64,000 bases of DNA from assembly GCA_011389865.1 (NCBI GenBank), contig JAABTL010000013.1, forward strand, positions 1 through 64,000, read 5' to 3'. The position numbers and the translations under genes were made by a program. Below are positions 57,473-64,000 of this stretch, in pieces. The number at the start of each line of letters is the position of its first letter. Position 1 is the stretch's first letter. This DNA is from Trueperaceae bacterium. Its GTDB lineage: Bacteria > Deinococcota > Deinococci > Deinococcales > Trueperaceae. The notes beneath the pieces are model-generated. The model was not told where the DNA came from. It did no database searches and saw only the letters and a list, made by a program, of their open reading frames with translations.

Positions 57473-57909
57473 GGAACGCTGGAACCGGCTTCCTCGGAGG
57501 GCGCCGCCGTGTCGGCGCGGACGTCGCCGCCCTCATCGCCGCCCAGCGACGGCCGCTGGTTGCGTGCCTCGCGGCGCACCTTCGGCTCCAGGCCGATCAT
57601 CAGGAAGAAGTTCTCGAGCGCGTTCTCTCTCGCGCGCAACTCCACGTGGGCAGGGTCGTCGCTGCCGGACGCGAAGGGAAGCTTCTGGTACACGTCGAGT
57701 GCGGCCTTCACGACGTCTTGCGGACCGGCCCGTTCCGCGATCTCCGCGAGCTCCGCGTAGACCTCGCGGCGAGCTTCGGCGTGGCGCAGGGACGCCTCGG
57801 GGTTGGCGGTCTCCGGCGCACGCAGGACGTCCTGCTTGGCGATGCGGCGGTAGTGCTTGAGGCCTCGGACGATGTCATCCGAACTCAACACGACCCGTAC
57901 CTCCATCAT
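57469..57909 (-). CDS. Hypothetical protein
   Basis: In 146 residues the central part (about 45-105) is predicted helical, with AEARREVYAELAEIAERA and VELRARENALENFFLMIGL. The C-terminus is charged and low in complexity. No family recognised. I chose the first of two tandem ATGs because AGGAGGAG lies directly upstream. Coupled to the uracil-DNA glycosylase gene by GTGA, so a link to repair is possible. Confidence 0.65.
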   Translation of the reverse strand: MMEVRVVLSSDDIVRGLKHYRRIAKQDVLRAPETANPEASLRHAEARREVYAELAEIAERAGPQDVVKAALDVYQKLPFASGSDDPAHVELRARENALENFFLMIGLEPKVRREARNQRPSLGGDEGGDVRADTAAPSEEAGSSVP

Positions 57910-58032
57910 GTGCTCCTCCTCCGGCGGCGTCGGGTGCGCCGGTCCACCCAAGTGTAGGCTGTGCGACCCCGCGGGGGCCTGCGGCCTCCGGCCCGCCGCC
58001 GCGCCGCTGACCGGCCCGACGGCACGACCGCG

Positions 58033-58260
58033 TCAGGCGCGCAGCGGCCGCCCCAGCGGCGGCGCCGTGTCGCCGTGCTCGCGCTCGAGGACCTCGCCCG
58101 TGGCACGCCGGAGGTCATGCAGGGCCTCCTCGTCGCTGCGCCAGCCACAGGCGCGACACTCCAGCTCCTCGAAGCCCTCCGCGTAGACGAAGCGCCAGGT
58201 GGGCGCCGCGCCGCACGCCGGGCAGGCGGGACCGTCCTCGTGACCCTCGGCGTCGAACAT
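58033..58260 (-). CDS. Small zinc-ribbon protein
   Basis: In 75 residues two CxxC pairs are visible, CPAC at about 13-16 and CRAC at about 35-38, spaced as in a zinc ribbon, with a helical C-terminal half. Function unknown. The ATG lies six bases after TACCGT. Divergent from the cysteine-desulfurase-like gene. Confidence 0.7.
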   Translation of the reverse strand: MFDAEGHEDGPACPACGAAPTWRFVYAEGFEELECRACGWRSDEEALHDLRRATGEVLEREHGDTAPPLGRPLRA

Positions 58261-58266
58261 GCGTCT

Positions 58267-58272
58267 ACGGTA
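58267..58272 (-). promoter_or_regulatory. -10 element TACCGT of the zinc-ribbon gene
   Basis: TACCGT ends six bases before the ATG at 58260. Confidence 0.5.
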
Positions 58273-58288
58273 CCCCGCGCGCGCTTGC

Positions 58289-58294
58289 TACCGT
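58289..58294 (+). promoter_or_regulatory. -10 element TACCGT of the aminotransferase V gene
   Basis: TACCGT ends six bases before the ATG at 58301. The divergent gene uses the same hexamer. Confidence 0.5.
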
Positions 58295-58300
58295 GGGGAC

Positions 58301-59524
58301 ATGTCCGCCTACCAGGTCGACCGGGTCCGTCGTCGCTTCGCCGCCCTCCGGGCCGGCGAGGTCCGTTACCTCGACAACGCGGCGGGTGCCCAACTGCCGG
58401 ACCGCGTGATCGACGCCGTCGCCGAGGCGCTCGCGGCGCTGCAGGTCAACGTCGGCGCCGCCTACGCGCCGAGCCGCCGGGTGACGGCGCACAAGGAGGC
58501 CGTGCGCGCGAGGACGGCGGCCTTCCTGGGGGCGGAGGGTCCCGGCAACGTCGCCTTCGGTCCCAACGCGACGACCCTGGTCACGCTCCTCGCCCGCTCG
58601 GTCGGGGACGCGCTCGCCGCCGGGGACGAGGTCGTGGTGACGTCGCTCGATCACCACGCGAACGTCGATCCTTGGCGGGCCCTCTCGGCGCGCGGGGTGG
58701 TCGTCCGGACGTGGCGTCCGCGGGCGCCGTTCGGCACCCTGCACGTGGAGGACCTGCACGAGTTGCTGGGGCCGCGCACGCGCGTCGTCGCCTTCACGGC
58801 GGCCTCGAACGCCGTCGGCACGCGTACGCCGGTCGCGGAGCTGGCGGCGGCCGCGCGGGAGGCCGGCGCCTGGGTGATGGTGGACCTGGTCCACGCCGCG
58901 CCCCACGAGTTGCCGGACGTGGGCGGGATGGGCATCGACATGGCGGTCTTCAGTCCCTACAAGGTCTTCGCGCCGCACCTCGGCGTGCTCTACCTGGGTC
59001 CGCGGGTGCGCGACCGCCTGACCCCGCCGAAGCTGGCGTTCCATGCCGCGGACGCGCCCAACGCCTGGGAGCCGGGCACGCAGTCGCAGGAGGCGATCGT
59101 CGGCTGGGGCGCCGCGCTCGATCACCTGTTCGAGATCGGGTCCGAGGTCGACGACACCGTCGCGGGCGACGAGCGGGCCGCCTGGCGCGCGGCCTACGCG
59201 GCGATCGCCGCGCACGAGGAGGCCCTCTGCGGCCGCATGCTGCACGGGCTCGACGCCCTCGGGTGCGAGCGCTACGGCCTGCCCGGGGTGGAGGAGAGGA
59301 CCGCGACCGTCGCGTTCAACCACCCCGAGCGGGCGCCCGGCGAGGTCGCCGACGCGCTCGCCGACGCCGGTGTGGCGGTGGCCGCCGGCCACTTCTACGC
59401 GCATGACCTGATCATGCGCGAGCTCGGCCTCGCCGAGCGCGGCGGCGCCGTCCGGGCGAGCGCCGTTCACTACACCGATGCGGCCGACGTCGACGCCCTG
59501 CTGGAGGCCCTCGCGAGGGTCTGA
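58301..59524 (+). CDS. Cysteine desulfurase-like class V aminotransferase (VC1184 type)
   Basis: PLP enzyme of the class V aminotransferases. In 407 residues it shows YLDNAAGAQLPDRV, FGPNATTLVTLLARS, SLDHHANVDPW, VDLVHAAPHELPD and the Schiff-base Lys in VFSPYKVFAPHLG. It fits the VC1184 subfamily better than SufS/IscS, and there is no suf neighbour, so sulfur donation is uncertain. The ATG follows TACCGT by six bases. Confidence 0.82.
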   Translation: MSAYQVDRVRRRFAALRAGEVRYLDNAAGAQLPDRVIDAVAEALAALQVNVGAAYAPSRRVTAHKEAVRARTAAFLGAEGPGNVAFGPNATTLVTLLARSVGDALAAGDEVVVTSLDHHANVDPWRALSARGVVVRTWRPRAPFGTLHVEDLHELLGPRTRVVAFTAASNAVGTRTPVAELAAAAREAGAWVMVDLVHAAPHELPDVGGMGIDMAVFSPYKVFAPHLGVLYLGPRVRDRLTPPKLAFHAADAPNAWEPGTQSQEAIVGWGAALDHLFEIGSEVDDTVAGDERAAWRAAYAAIAAHEEALCGRMLHGLDALGCERYGLPGVEERTATVAFNHPERAPGEVADALADAGVAVAAGHFYAHDLIMRELGLAERGGAVRASAVHYTDAADVDALLEALARV

Positions 59525-59542
59525 ACGCGCGCTCAGCGAGGG

Positions 59543-61171
59543 TCAGGCGGCGGCCGGGTCGCGCAGCAGCGCGCGGGCGTGGCGTCGGGCGACGTCGCCG
59601 GCGTCGCCGGCGAGCATGCGGGCGAGCTCCTCGACCCTGGCCTCGCCCGCCAGCGGGGCGACGCGGGTGACCGTCCGACCCTCGGCCTCGGCCTTGTCGA
59701 CCCGTAGGTGGTGGTCGGCGAACGCGGCGACCTGCGCCAGGTGGGTCACCACCAGCACCTGCCGACCTCGGGCGAGGCGCGAGAGGACCTCGCCGACGGC
59801 GCGGCCGCTGCGGCCGCCGAGTCCGGCGTCCACCTCGTCGAACACCAGCGTGGGCACGGCCGACCCGGCCGCGGCGTGCAGCGCCAGCATCACGCGCGAC
59901 AGCTCGCCGCCCGACGCCACCTCCTGGAGCGGCGCCAGCGGCTCGCCGAGGTTCGCCCCGAAGCGGAACGCGACCCGCTCGGCACCGTTCCGACCGGCCT
60001 CGGCGAGCGGTTCGAGGGAGATCTCGAAGCGCCCGTGCGGTAGCGCGAGTTCGTGCAGCACGGAGGTGACGGCGGGCGCCAGCTGCGCCGCCGCCCGCGC
60101 GCGGCCCTCGCTGAGGGTGGCGGCGGCGGCCCTCAGCCGCGCCGTCGCGCGCGCCTCGCGCTCGACCAGCGCGGCGTCCTCGGCCTCGGTGCCCGTCAGG
60201 CCGTCGAGTTCTGCCGCGAGCGCGTCGCGCATGGCGAGCACGCCGGCGACCCCGGCGCCGTACTTGCGTTCGAGGCTCTCGATCTCGGCCCTGCGGGCCT
60301 CGAGGCGGTCCAGCTCGCCGGGCTCGCTCTCGAGCCGCTCGAGCGCGCGCTCGAGCTCGTCACCGATCGCCTGCACCGCCGCCAGCGCGTCGCGCGCCTC
60401 GCCGGTCAGCCCCTCGAGTTGGGGGTCGTGGCGGGCGGCCTGCGTCAGGGCCCGCACGGCGTCCGCGAGCCGGTCCGCGGCGCTGGGCCGGTCGCCGCCG
60501 TCGTCGGCGGCGCTGAGCGCCGCGAGGGCCTCGGCGACGCCTTCGCGGACGCGTTCGACGTGGCGCAGCACCGTCAGCCGTGCGTCGAGTCGAACGTCCT
60601 CGTCCGGCGCGAGGTGCGCGGCGTCGATCTCGTCGACCTGGTAGCGCAGCAGGTCGAGCTGGCGGGCGCGGTCGCGGGTGGCCGCCCGCAGTGCGACCAG
60701 GCGGGCCCGGACCTGCTGACGCTCGTCCCAGGCGGCGAGTGCCTCGGCCGCGGCCGTCGCCGCGCCGGCGTCGAGGTGCAGGTCGAGGAGGCTGCGCTGT
60801 TCGGCGGCGTCGAGCAGGGTCCGGTAGGCCTGTTGCCCGAAGATGCCGAGGCGCGTCGCCAGCGTCGCCTGCAGCTCCGCGACGGTGACGATCTCGCCGT
60901 CGACGCGCGCGACGTTGCGTCCGTCGCGCACGATGCGACGCGCGGCCGTCAGCGGGCCCTCGCCGCCCCAGGTGGCCTGCACGAGGGCGGCGTCGCGGCC
61001 TGAGCGCACGACGCCGTCGTCGGCCCGACCGCCGGCGAGCAGAGCGAGCGCGTCGACCAGCAGCGACTTGCCGGCGCCCGTCTCGCCCGTCAGGACGTTC
61101 AGGCCGGGACGGAGTTCGACCACCACCCGGTCGGCGATCGCGAAGTCGAACAGCTCGAGCGTGTGCAGCAC
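59543..61171 (-). CDS. recN: DNA repair protein RecN
   Basis: SMC-like ATPase in double-strand-break repair. In 542 residues it has Walker A TGETGAGKSLLVDAL (about 28-42), a central coiled-coil region rich in Arg, Ala and Leu, the ABC signature ASGGELSRVMLAL and Walker B LVFDEVDAGLGG. The GTG start lies six bases after TAGCAT. Such a repair gene fits a radiation- or desiccation-tolerant lineage, but this is inference. Confidence 0.94.
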   Translation of the reverse strand: MLHTLELFDFAIADRVVVELRPGLNVLTGETGAGKSLLVDALALLAGGRADDGVVRSGRDAALVQATWGGEGPLTAARRIVRDGRNVARVDGEIVTVAELQATLATRLGIFGQQAYRTLLDAAEQRSLLDLHLDAGAATAAAEALAAWDERQQVRARLVALRAATRDRARQLDLLRYQVDEIDAAHLAPDEDVRLDARLTVLRHVERVREGVAEALAALSAADDGGDRPSAADRLADAVRALTQAARHDPQLEGLTGEARDALAAVQAIGDELERALERLESEPGELDRLEARRAEIESLERKYGAGVAGVLAMRDALAAELDGLTGTEAEDAALVEREARATARLRAAAATLSEGRARAAAQLAPAVTSVLHELALPHGRFEISLEPLAEAGRNGAERVAFRFGANLGEPLAPLQEVASGGELSRVMLALHAAAGSAVPTLVFDEVDAGLGGRSGRAVGEVLSRLARGRQVLVVTHLAQVAAFADHHLRVDKAEAEGRTVTRVAPLAGEARVEELARMLAGDAGDVARRHARALLRDPAAA

Positions 61172-61177
61172 CCACGC

Positions 61178-61183
61178 ATGCTA
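61178..61183 (-). promoter_or_regulatory. -10 element TAGCAT of recN
   Basis: TAGCAT ends six bases before the recN GTG. Confidence 0.55.
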
Positions 61184-61225
61184 GCGCGGAGCGGGTGGCG
61201 GGCGAACGGGTGGCCCGATTCCGGC

Positions 61226-62230
61226 CTAGGACGCGTCGGTCGCGGTCGTTCCGCCGGGGCGGCCGGCCACCCCGCGCAGCTCCGCCTCGACGGCCTCGAG
61301 CAATCGGCGCTCGGCCGTGGCCAGGTCGACGCCCTCGAGCGTCGCCCCGGCCGCCGCGTCGTGCCCGCCGCCGCCGAGCGCGACGCAGATGCGCCGCGCG
61401 GACGCGCCGCCGCGTGAGCGGACGCTCAGCTTCACCGCGCCGCCCCGCTCCTTGAGGATCGCGGCGACCCGGGTGCCCTCGGCGTAGCGGAGTTGACCGA
61501 CGTAGTCGTCGGAGTCGTCCTCGCTCTCGCCGAGCGCCTCGCGCATCGCCAGGGTCTGGTCCGCCAGGACGACCTCGCCGTCCAGGCGGAAGCGCACGGT
61601 GGCCATGACCAGGGCGAGCATGCGGAAGAAGTCCGGGTGACGCCACTGCAGGCGGTCGGACAGCTCGGCGTAGGCGACGCCGGCGTCGATCAGCCTGCCG
61701 GCGGCCTGGAGCGCTCGACGGTCGGTGTTGCCGAAGCGGAAGTGGCCGGTGTCGGTCATCAGGCCGGCGAGGCACGGGGTGGCGAGGCGCGCGTCCCATT
61801 CGACGCCGAGGGCGTCGACGACCTCGGCCACCATCATCGTCGCCGAGGCGTAGCGCGGATCGACCCAGGCGACCTCCGCCGTTCCCGGGTTGGTGCCGTG
61901 GTGGTCGACGTTGACGACCTGACCGCCGCTCGTGGGGACGCCGGAGGAGCGCGCCGGGTCGCTGTCGAGCACGACGACGAGGGCGTCGCGCGGGCGCTCG
62001 GTCAGAGGGTCGACCAGTTCGCCGTCGTCGACGAGGAAGCGCAGGAAGCGCGGCGGCGGCGTCATCGGCGTGATGACCTCGCGCCCCAGGCGCCGCAGCG
62101 CGCGCGCGAGCGTGAGGACGCTGCCGACCGCGTCGCCGTCCGGGTCGGTGTGGGCCACGACGACGTACGGGCCTTGGTGGTCGAGCAACGCGCGGGCGAC
62201 GCGGTGGGCTTGGGGATCGATCGTGTCCAT
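61226..62230 (-). CDS. DHH-family phosphoesterase (NrnA-like)
   Basis: In 334 residues the manganese-site motifs are VVAHTDPDGDAVGS, VVLDSDPA, VNVDHHGTNPG and a Thr/Asp-rich GLMTDTGHFRFGN. The DHHA1 domain ends in GGGGHDAAAGA. Predicted nano-RNase/pAp phosphatase or cyclic di-AMP-type phosphodiesterase. The ATG at 62230 is seven bases after TATCGT; an upstream TTG is rejected. Confidence 0.88.
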   Translation of the reverse strand: MDTIDPQAHRVARALLDHQGPYVVVAHTDPDGDAVGSVLTLARALRRLGREVITPMTPPPRFLRFLVDDGELVDPLTERPRDALVVVLDSDPARSSGVPTSGGQVVNVDHHGTNPGTAEVAWVDPRYASATMMVAEVVDALGVEWDARLATPCLAGLMTDTGHFRFGNTDRRALQAAGRLIDAGVAYAELSDRLQWRHPDFFRMLALVMATVRFRLDGEVVLADQTLAMREALGESEDDSDDYVGQLRYAEGTRVAAILKERGGAVKLSVRSRGGASARRICVALGGGGHDAAAGATLEGVDLATAERRLLEAVEAELRGVAGRPGGTTATDAS

Positions 62231-62237
62231 GCGGCGG

Positions 62238-62243
62238 ACGATA
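62238..62243 (-). promoter_or_regulatory. -10 element TATCGT of the DHH gene
   Basis: TATCGT ends seven bases before the ATG at 62230. Confidence 0.5.
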
Positions 62244-62333
62244 CCAGCCAAGCGCGGCGGCGCGCCGGCGTGGTCGCCCCGGCGAGGAGGCTCCGTGGTC
62301 GCCCCGGTGCGCGGAGGTGCTGCCGCTCGCGTG

Positions 62334-62501
62334 GCGGTCGCAGCGCGGCGGCGATCTCATCGTGTTCGCGGCTCGGCGGTGGTCGCGCGGTGTTCGCCCT
62401 GCGGCGGCGGTCTCATCGTGTTCGCCGCTCGGTGGCGGTTTCATCGTGTTCGCCGCTGCGCGGCGAACACAGGGTGTTCGCCCTCCGGGCGAACACACAG
62501 T
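62334..62501. repeat. 28-bp degenerate tandem repeat array
   Basis: GTGTTCGC recurs at 62362, 62390, 62418, 62446 and 62474, exactly 28 bases apart. A sixth unit from 62334 is more diverged. Several units end in TCTCATC or TTTCATC. The last two contain perfect 10-bp hairpins (62446-62470 and 62474-62496). The 28-base period is not a codon multiple, so it is not coding. This array fills most of the 319-base gap between two divergent genes. Confidence 0.8.
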
Positions 62502-62537
62502 GTCGGACACGTCGCGGTTCGCACGGACCCCAGCGAG

Positions 62538-62543
62538 TATCGT
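62538..62543 (+). promoter_or_regulatory. -10 element TATCGT of the HtrA-like gene
   Basis: TATCGT ends six bases before the ATG at 62550. Confidence 0.5.
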
Positions 62544-62549
62544 TCCGCC

Positions 62550-63803
62550 ATGATGGATCCTTGGCGCCAGACGGGTTCCGCGCAGGCGGCCGCCACCCAC
62601 GTGCGGCCCCAGCGGCTGCGGCCGGCCACCTTCCTCCTGCTCGCGCTCTTGGTCGCGGTGGCGTGGCCTTGGATCGCCCGGCCCGAGCCCGAGCTACGGC
62701 GGGTGCAGAGCGGTCCGCCGCCAGTGGTCGCGCCGACGGGCGACCTGCTGGCGGCCTTCGACCTGGCGCGGCCGGCGACGGTGCGGGTCGAGGCGCGCTG
62801 CGCGACCGCGTTGGGGGGGCGCCAGGTGCTCGGCGTCGGCACGGGGTTCTTCTTCCAGCCCGACGGCGCGTTGTTGACCGCGTACCACGTGGTCGACGCC
62901 GCGAATGCGGCGCGCGATTGCCGGGTCGTGTACGTCGGCGTCGATGCCGAACGGCGCGAGTACCCCCTCGAGCTCGTGGGCTTCGACGCGTACATGGATC
63001 TCGCGGTCATGCAGGCCGGCGTCGAGGGCCTGGTGCCGTTCATCCCCCTGGCGTCGTCGCTGCCCAACCCGGGGACCTCGGTGGTCGCGATCGGCAACTC
63101 GCGCGGGGACTTCCTGTCGGCTCGTGCCGGGCAGGTGACGCGTCTCGGGGTGCGGGCGGGGCGCGCGGACTTCGCCGACGACACGATCGAGCTGACGAAC
63201 GCGCTGGCGCCCGGCGACTCGGGCGGTCCCGTCGTCACCAGCCGTGGGGAGGCGGTCGGCGTCGTGTCGTACATCTCGTTCGATCCCGGCGGGATGAGCT
63301 CCGACGTTCCCCTTCCGCCGTTCCTGATGGGTCTGGCGTTGCCGCGTCAGTTCGCCGCATACGCGGTCCCGGTCGAGGCGACCTCCGAGCTGGTTTCGGC
63401 GCTGCTGGCTGGCGCCGAGCGGGACGTGCCGGTCATCGGCTTCAGCTGGCAGCAGGGGTTCGACTACGACCCCGCGACGTTCGACGTCGACCTGGGGCCG
63501 CGTCCCGGGCCGATCGTGGGCAGCGTGGCGGTCGGCGGGCCGGCGGCCCGGGCGGGCCTGCGGCCCTATACCGTGACGCCCGTGTTCGACGCCGAGGGCA
63601 ACCGGGTCGGCTCGACGGCCGAGGCCGACGTGATCGTGGCGGTCGATGGCGTGGCGACGCCGACGTTCGCGTCGCTGCTCGCGGTGGTGCGCTCCAAGGT
63701 GATCGGGCAGGTGGTCGAGCTGACCGTGCAGCGCGGCGGCGTGACCTACCGCATGCCGCTCGAGCTCGGCGCCAAGCGGGACGTGTTCGCCAGCCAACGC
63801 TGA
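62550..63803 (+). CDS. HtrA/Deg-like trypsin-fold serine protease with PDZ domain
   Basis: In 417 residues an N-terminal membrane anchor (about 26-43) is followed by a trypsin-like domain with the triad His in LTAYHVVDAAN, Asp in DAYMDLAVMQ and Ser in APGDSGGPVV, then one C-terminal PDZ domain with GSVAVGGPAARAGLRP and DVIVAVDGVATPTF. Probably a periplasmic quality-control protease. The start follows from the -10 six bases upstream; a second ATG follows directly. Confidence 0.9.
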   Translation: MMDPWRQTGSAQAAATHVRPQRLRPATFLLLALLVAVAWPWIARPEPELRRVQSGPPPVVAPTGDLLAAFDLARPATVRVEARCATALGGRQVLGVGTGFFFQPDGALLTAYHVVDAANAARDCRVVYVGVDAERREYPLELVGFDAYMDLAVMQAGVEGLVPFIPLASSLPNPGTSVVAIGNSRGDFLSARAGQVTRLGVRAGRADFADDTIELTNALAPGDSGGPVVTSRGEAVGVVSYISFDPGGMSSDVPLPPFLMGLALPRQFAAYAVPVEATSELVSALLAGAERDVPVIGFSWQQGFDYDPATFDVDLGPRPGPIVGSVAVGGPAARAGLRPYTVTPVFDAEGNRVGSTAEADVIVAVDGVATPTFASLLAVVRSKVIGQVVELTVQRGGVTYRMPLELGAKRDVFASQR

Positions 63804-63833
63804 GATCGAGCCGCTCTCGAGGCCGTTCCTTGC

Positions 63834-63870
63834 GCTTGCCCGGGGTCGTCGACGACGACCCCGGGCAAGC
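63834..63870 (+). terminator. 17-bp hairpin after the HtrA-like gene
   Basis: GCTTGCCCGGGGTCGTC and its complement, three bases apart, lie 30 bases after the stop codon. No T tract. Confidence 0.65.
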
Positions 63871-63917
63871 TCGTGGAGGTTGGCGTCGGGCGGCGGTGTG
63901 GGGTCGCGGGAAAGGCG

Positions 63918-63979
63918 GCGCCCCCCGACGGGGGATCGGGGGGCGCTCAGGGGGTGCCTCGGGTGGGGGGACCCGAGGC
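63918..63979 (-). terminator. Two GC hairpins near the window end
   Basis: GCGCCCCCC/GGGGGGCGC (63918-63946) and GCCTCGGGT/ACCCGAGGC (63956-63979) are 9-bp stems. On the minus strand the first is followed by CGCCTTT, so it could end a gene that enters from the right of the window. No gene is seen in 63804-64000. Confidence 0.4.
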
Positions 63980-64000
63980 GGGCCTCGAGGGGGGCTCGAG

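Noticed and set aside
62334-62501. CRISPR array, suggested by the 28-bp period
   Set aside because: Repeats are directly adjacent with no unique spacers, and conservation is limited to part of each unit. No cas gene is near.
60360-62600. Minus-strand open frame of 746 codons through the DHH gene and the 28-bp array
   Set aside because: It runs out of frame across recN and the DHH gene and is low-complexity Arg/Pro/Gly sequence, so it is a shadow frame.

Overview
The window is 64 kb of very GC-rich bacterial chromosome, almost wholly coding, with genes on both strands and many start/stop overlaps of the GTGA or ATGA type. Several features suggest the Deinococcota (Deinococcus-Thermus). The type IV pilus ATPase carries three N-terminal GSPII/MshEN domains as in Thermus PilF. 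There is a futalosine hydrolase of the menaquinone pathway and a family 4 uracil-DNA glycosylase. At about twenty starts a TAnnnT hexamer lies about six bases before the start codon, the arrangement described for leaderless genes in Deinococcus. The lineage within the phylum is inference; a Trueperaceae-like organism is possible. I see no phage, insertion sequence, CRISPR array or rRNA operon, so this is ordinary core genome with some unusual regulation and several degenerate enzymes.

Layout. 1-10 kb: tail of an MFS transporter, class II aldolase (fba), mqnB-ftsY-gltX, uppP, rplM-rpsI, nrdR with a degenerate SDR gene, and accD-accA. 10-16 kb: rpe, gabT, rsmJ with a 3-hydroxyacyl-CoA dehydrogenase, two tandem tRNA-Gln genes, tRNA-Ser and upp. 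15-22 kb: a coupled run of envelope-sugar genes (wecA-like, wecB), folate genes (folP-folB-folK), a metallophosphoesterase, a ROK kinase and a UPF0316 membrane protein. 22-29 kb: a PASTA-repeat membrane protein, a protein with an E3-binding domain and a degenerate acyltransferase domain, pspC, DUF309, ubiX and ispD-ispE. 28-36 kb: a ThuA/Gfo-Idh pair, ilvD and leuC-leuD-leuB behind a leader-peptide gene. 36-43 kb: pilB-pilT, a YqeG-type HAD phosphatase, a hydrolase-fold protein without its nucleophile, DUF4258 and tatD. 43-50 kb: rlpA, trpB-trpA behind a Trp-Trp leader peptide, gluQ, sucC-sucD, and a MoaB/Mog protein with DUF456. 50-64 kb: lgt, a GlmU lacking its acetyltransferase half, a sucrose-phosphate synthase/phosphatase fusion, carA, dtd, a cysteine-free uracil-DNA glycosylase, a cysteine-desulfurase-like enzyme, recN, a DHH phosphoesterase and an HtrA-like protease.

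The most interesting signal is regulatory. The trpBA and leuCDB operons each begin with a short leader peptide gene that itself looks leaderless. One carries tandem Trp codons in a hairpin. The other carries clustered Leu, Val and Ile codons, including a CUA codon, followed by a strong GC hairpin. Both peptides share an Arg-Pro-Arg-Thr-Arg segment near the N-terminus. This is the layout of ribosome-mediated attenuation, built on leaderless translation.

Other points of note are an 18-bp repeat encoding Arg-rich hexapeptides inside two unrelated genes, a 28-bp tandem array before the protease gene, apparent CTG starts for gluQ and folK, and a group of enzymes that have lost defining residues. 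The degenerate set comprises the SDR, hydrolase, ROK, uracil-DNA glycosylase and GlmU proteins and the E2-like domain.
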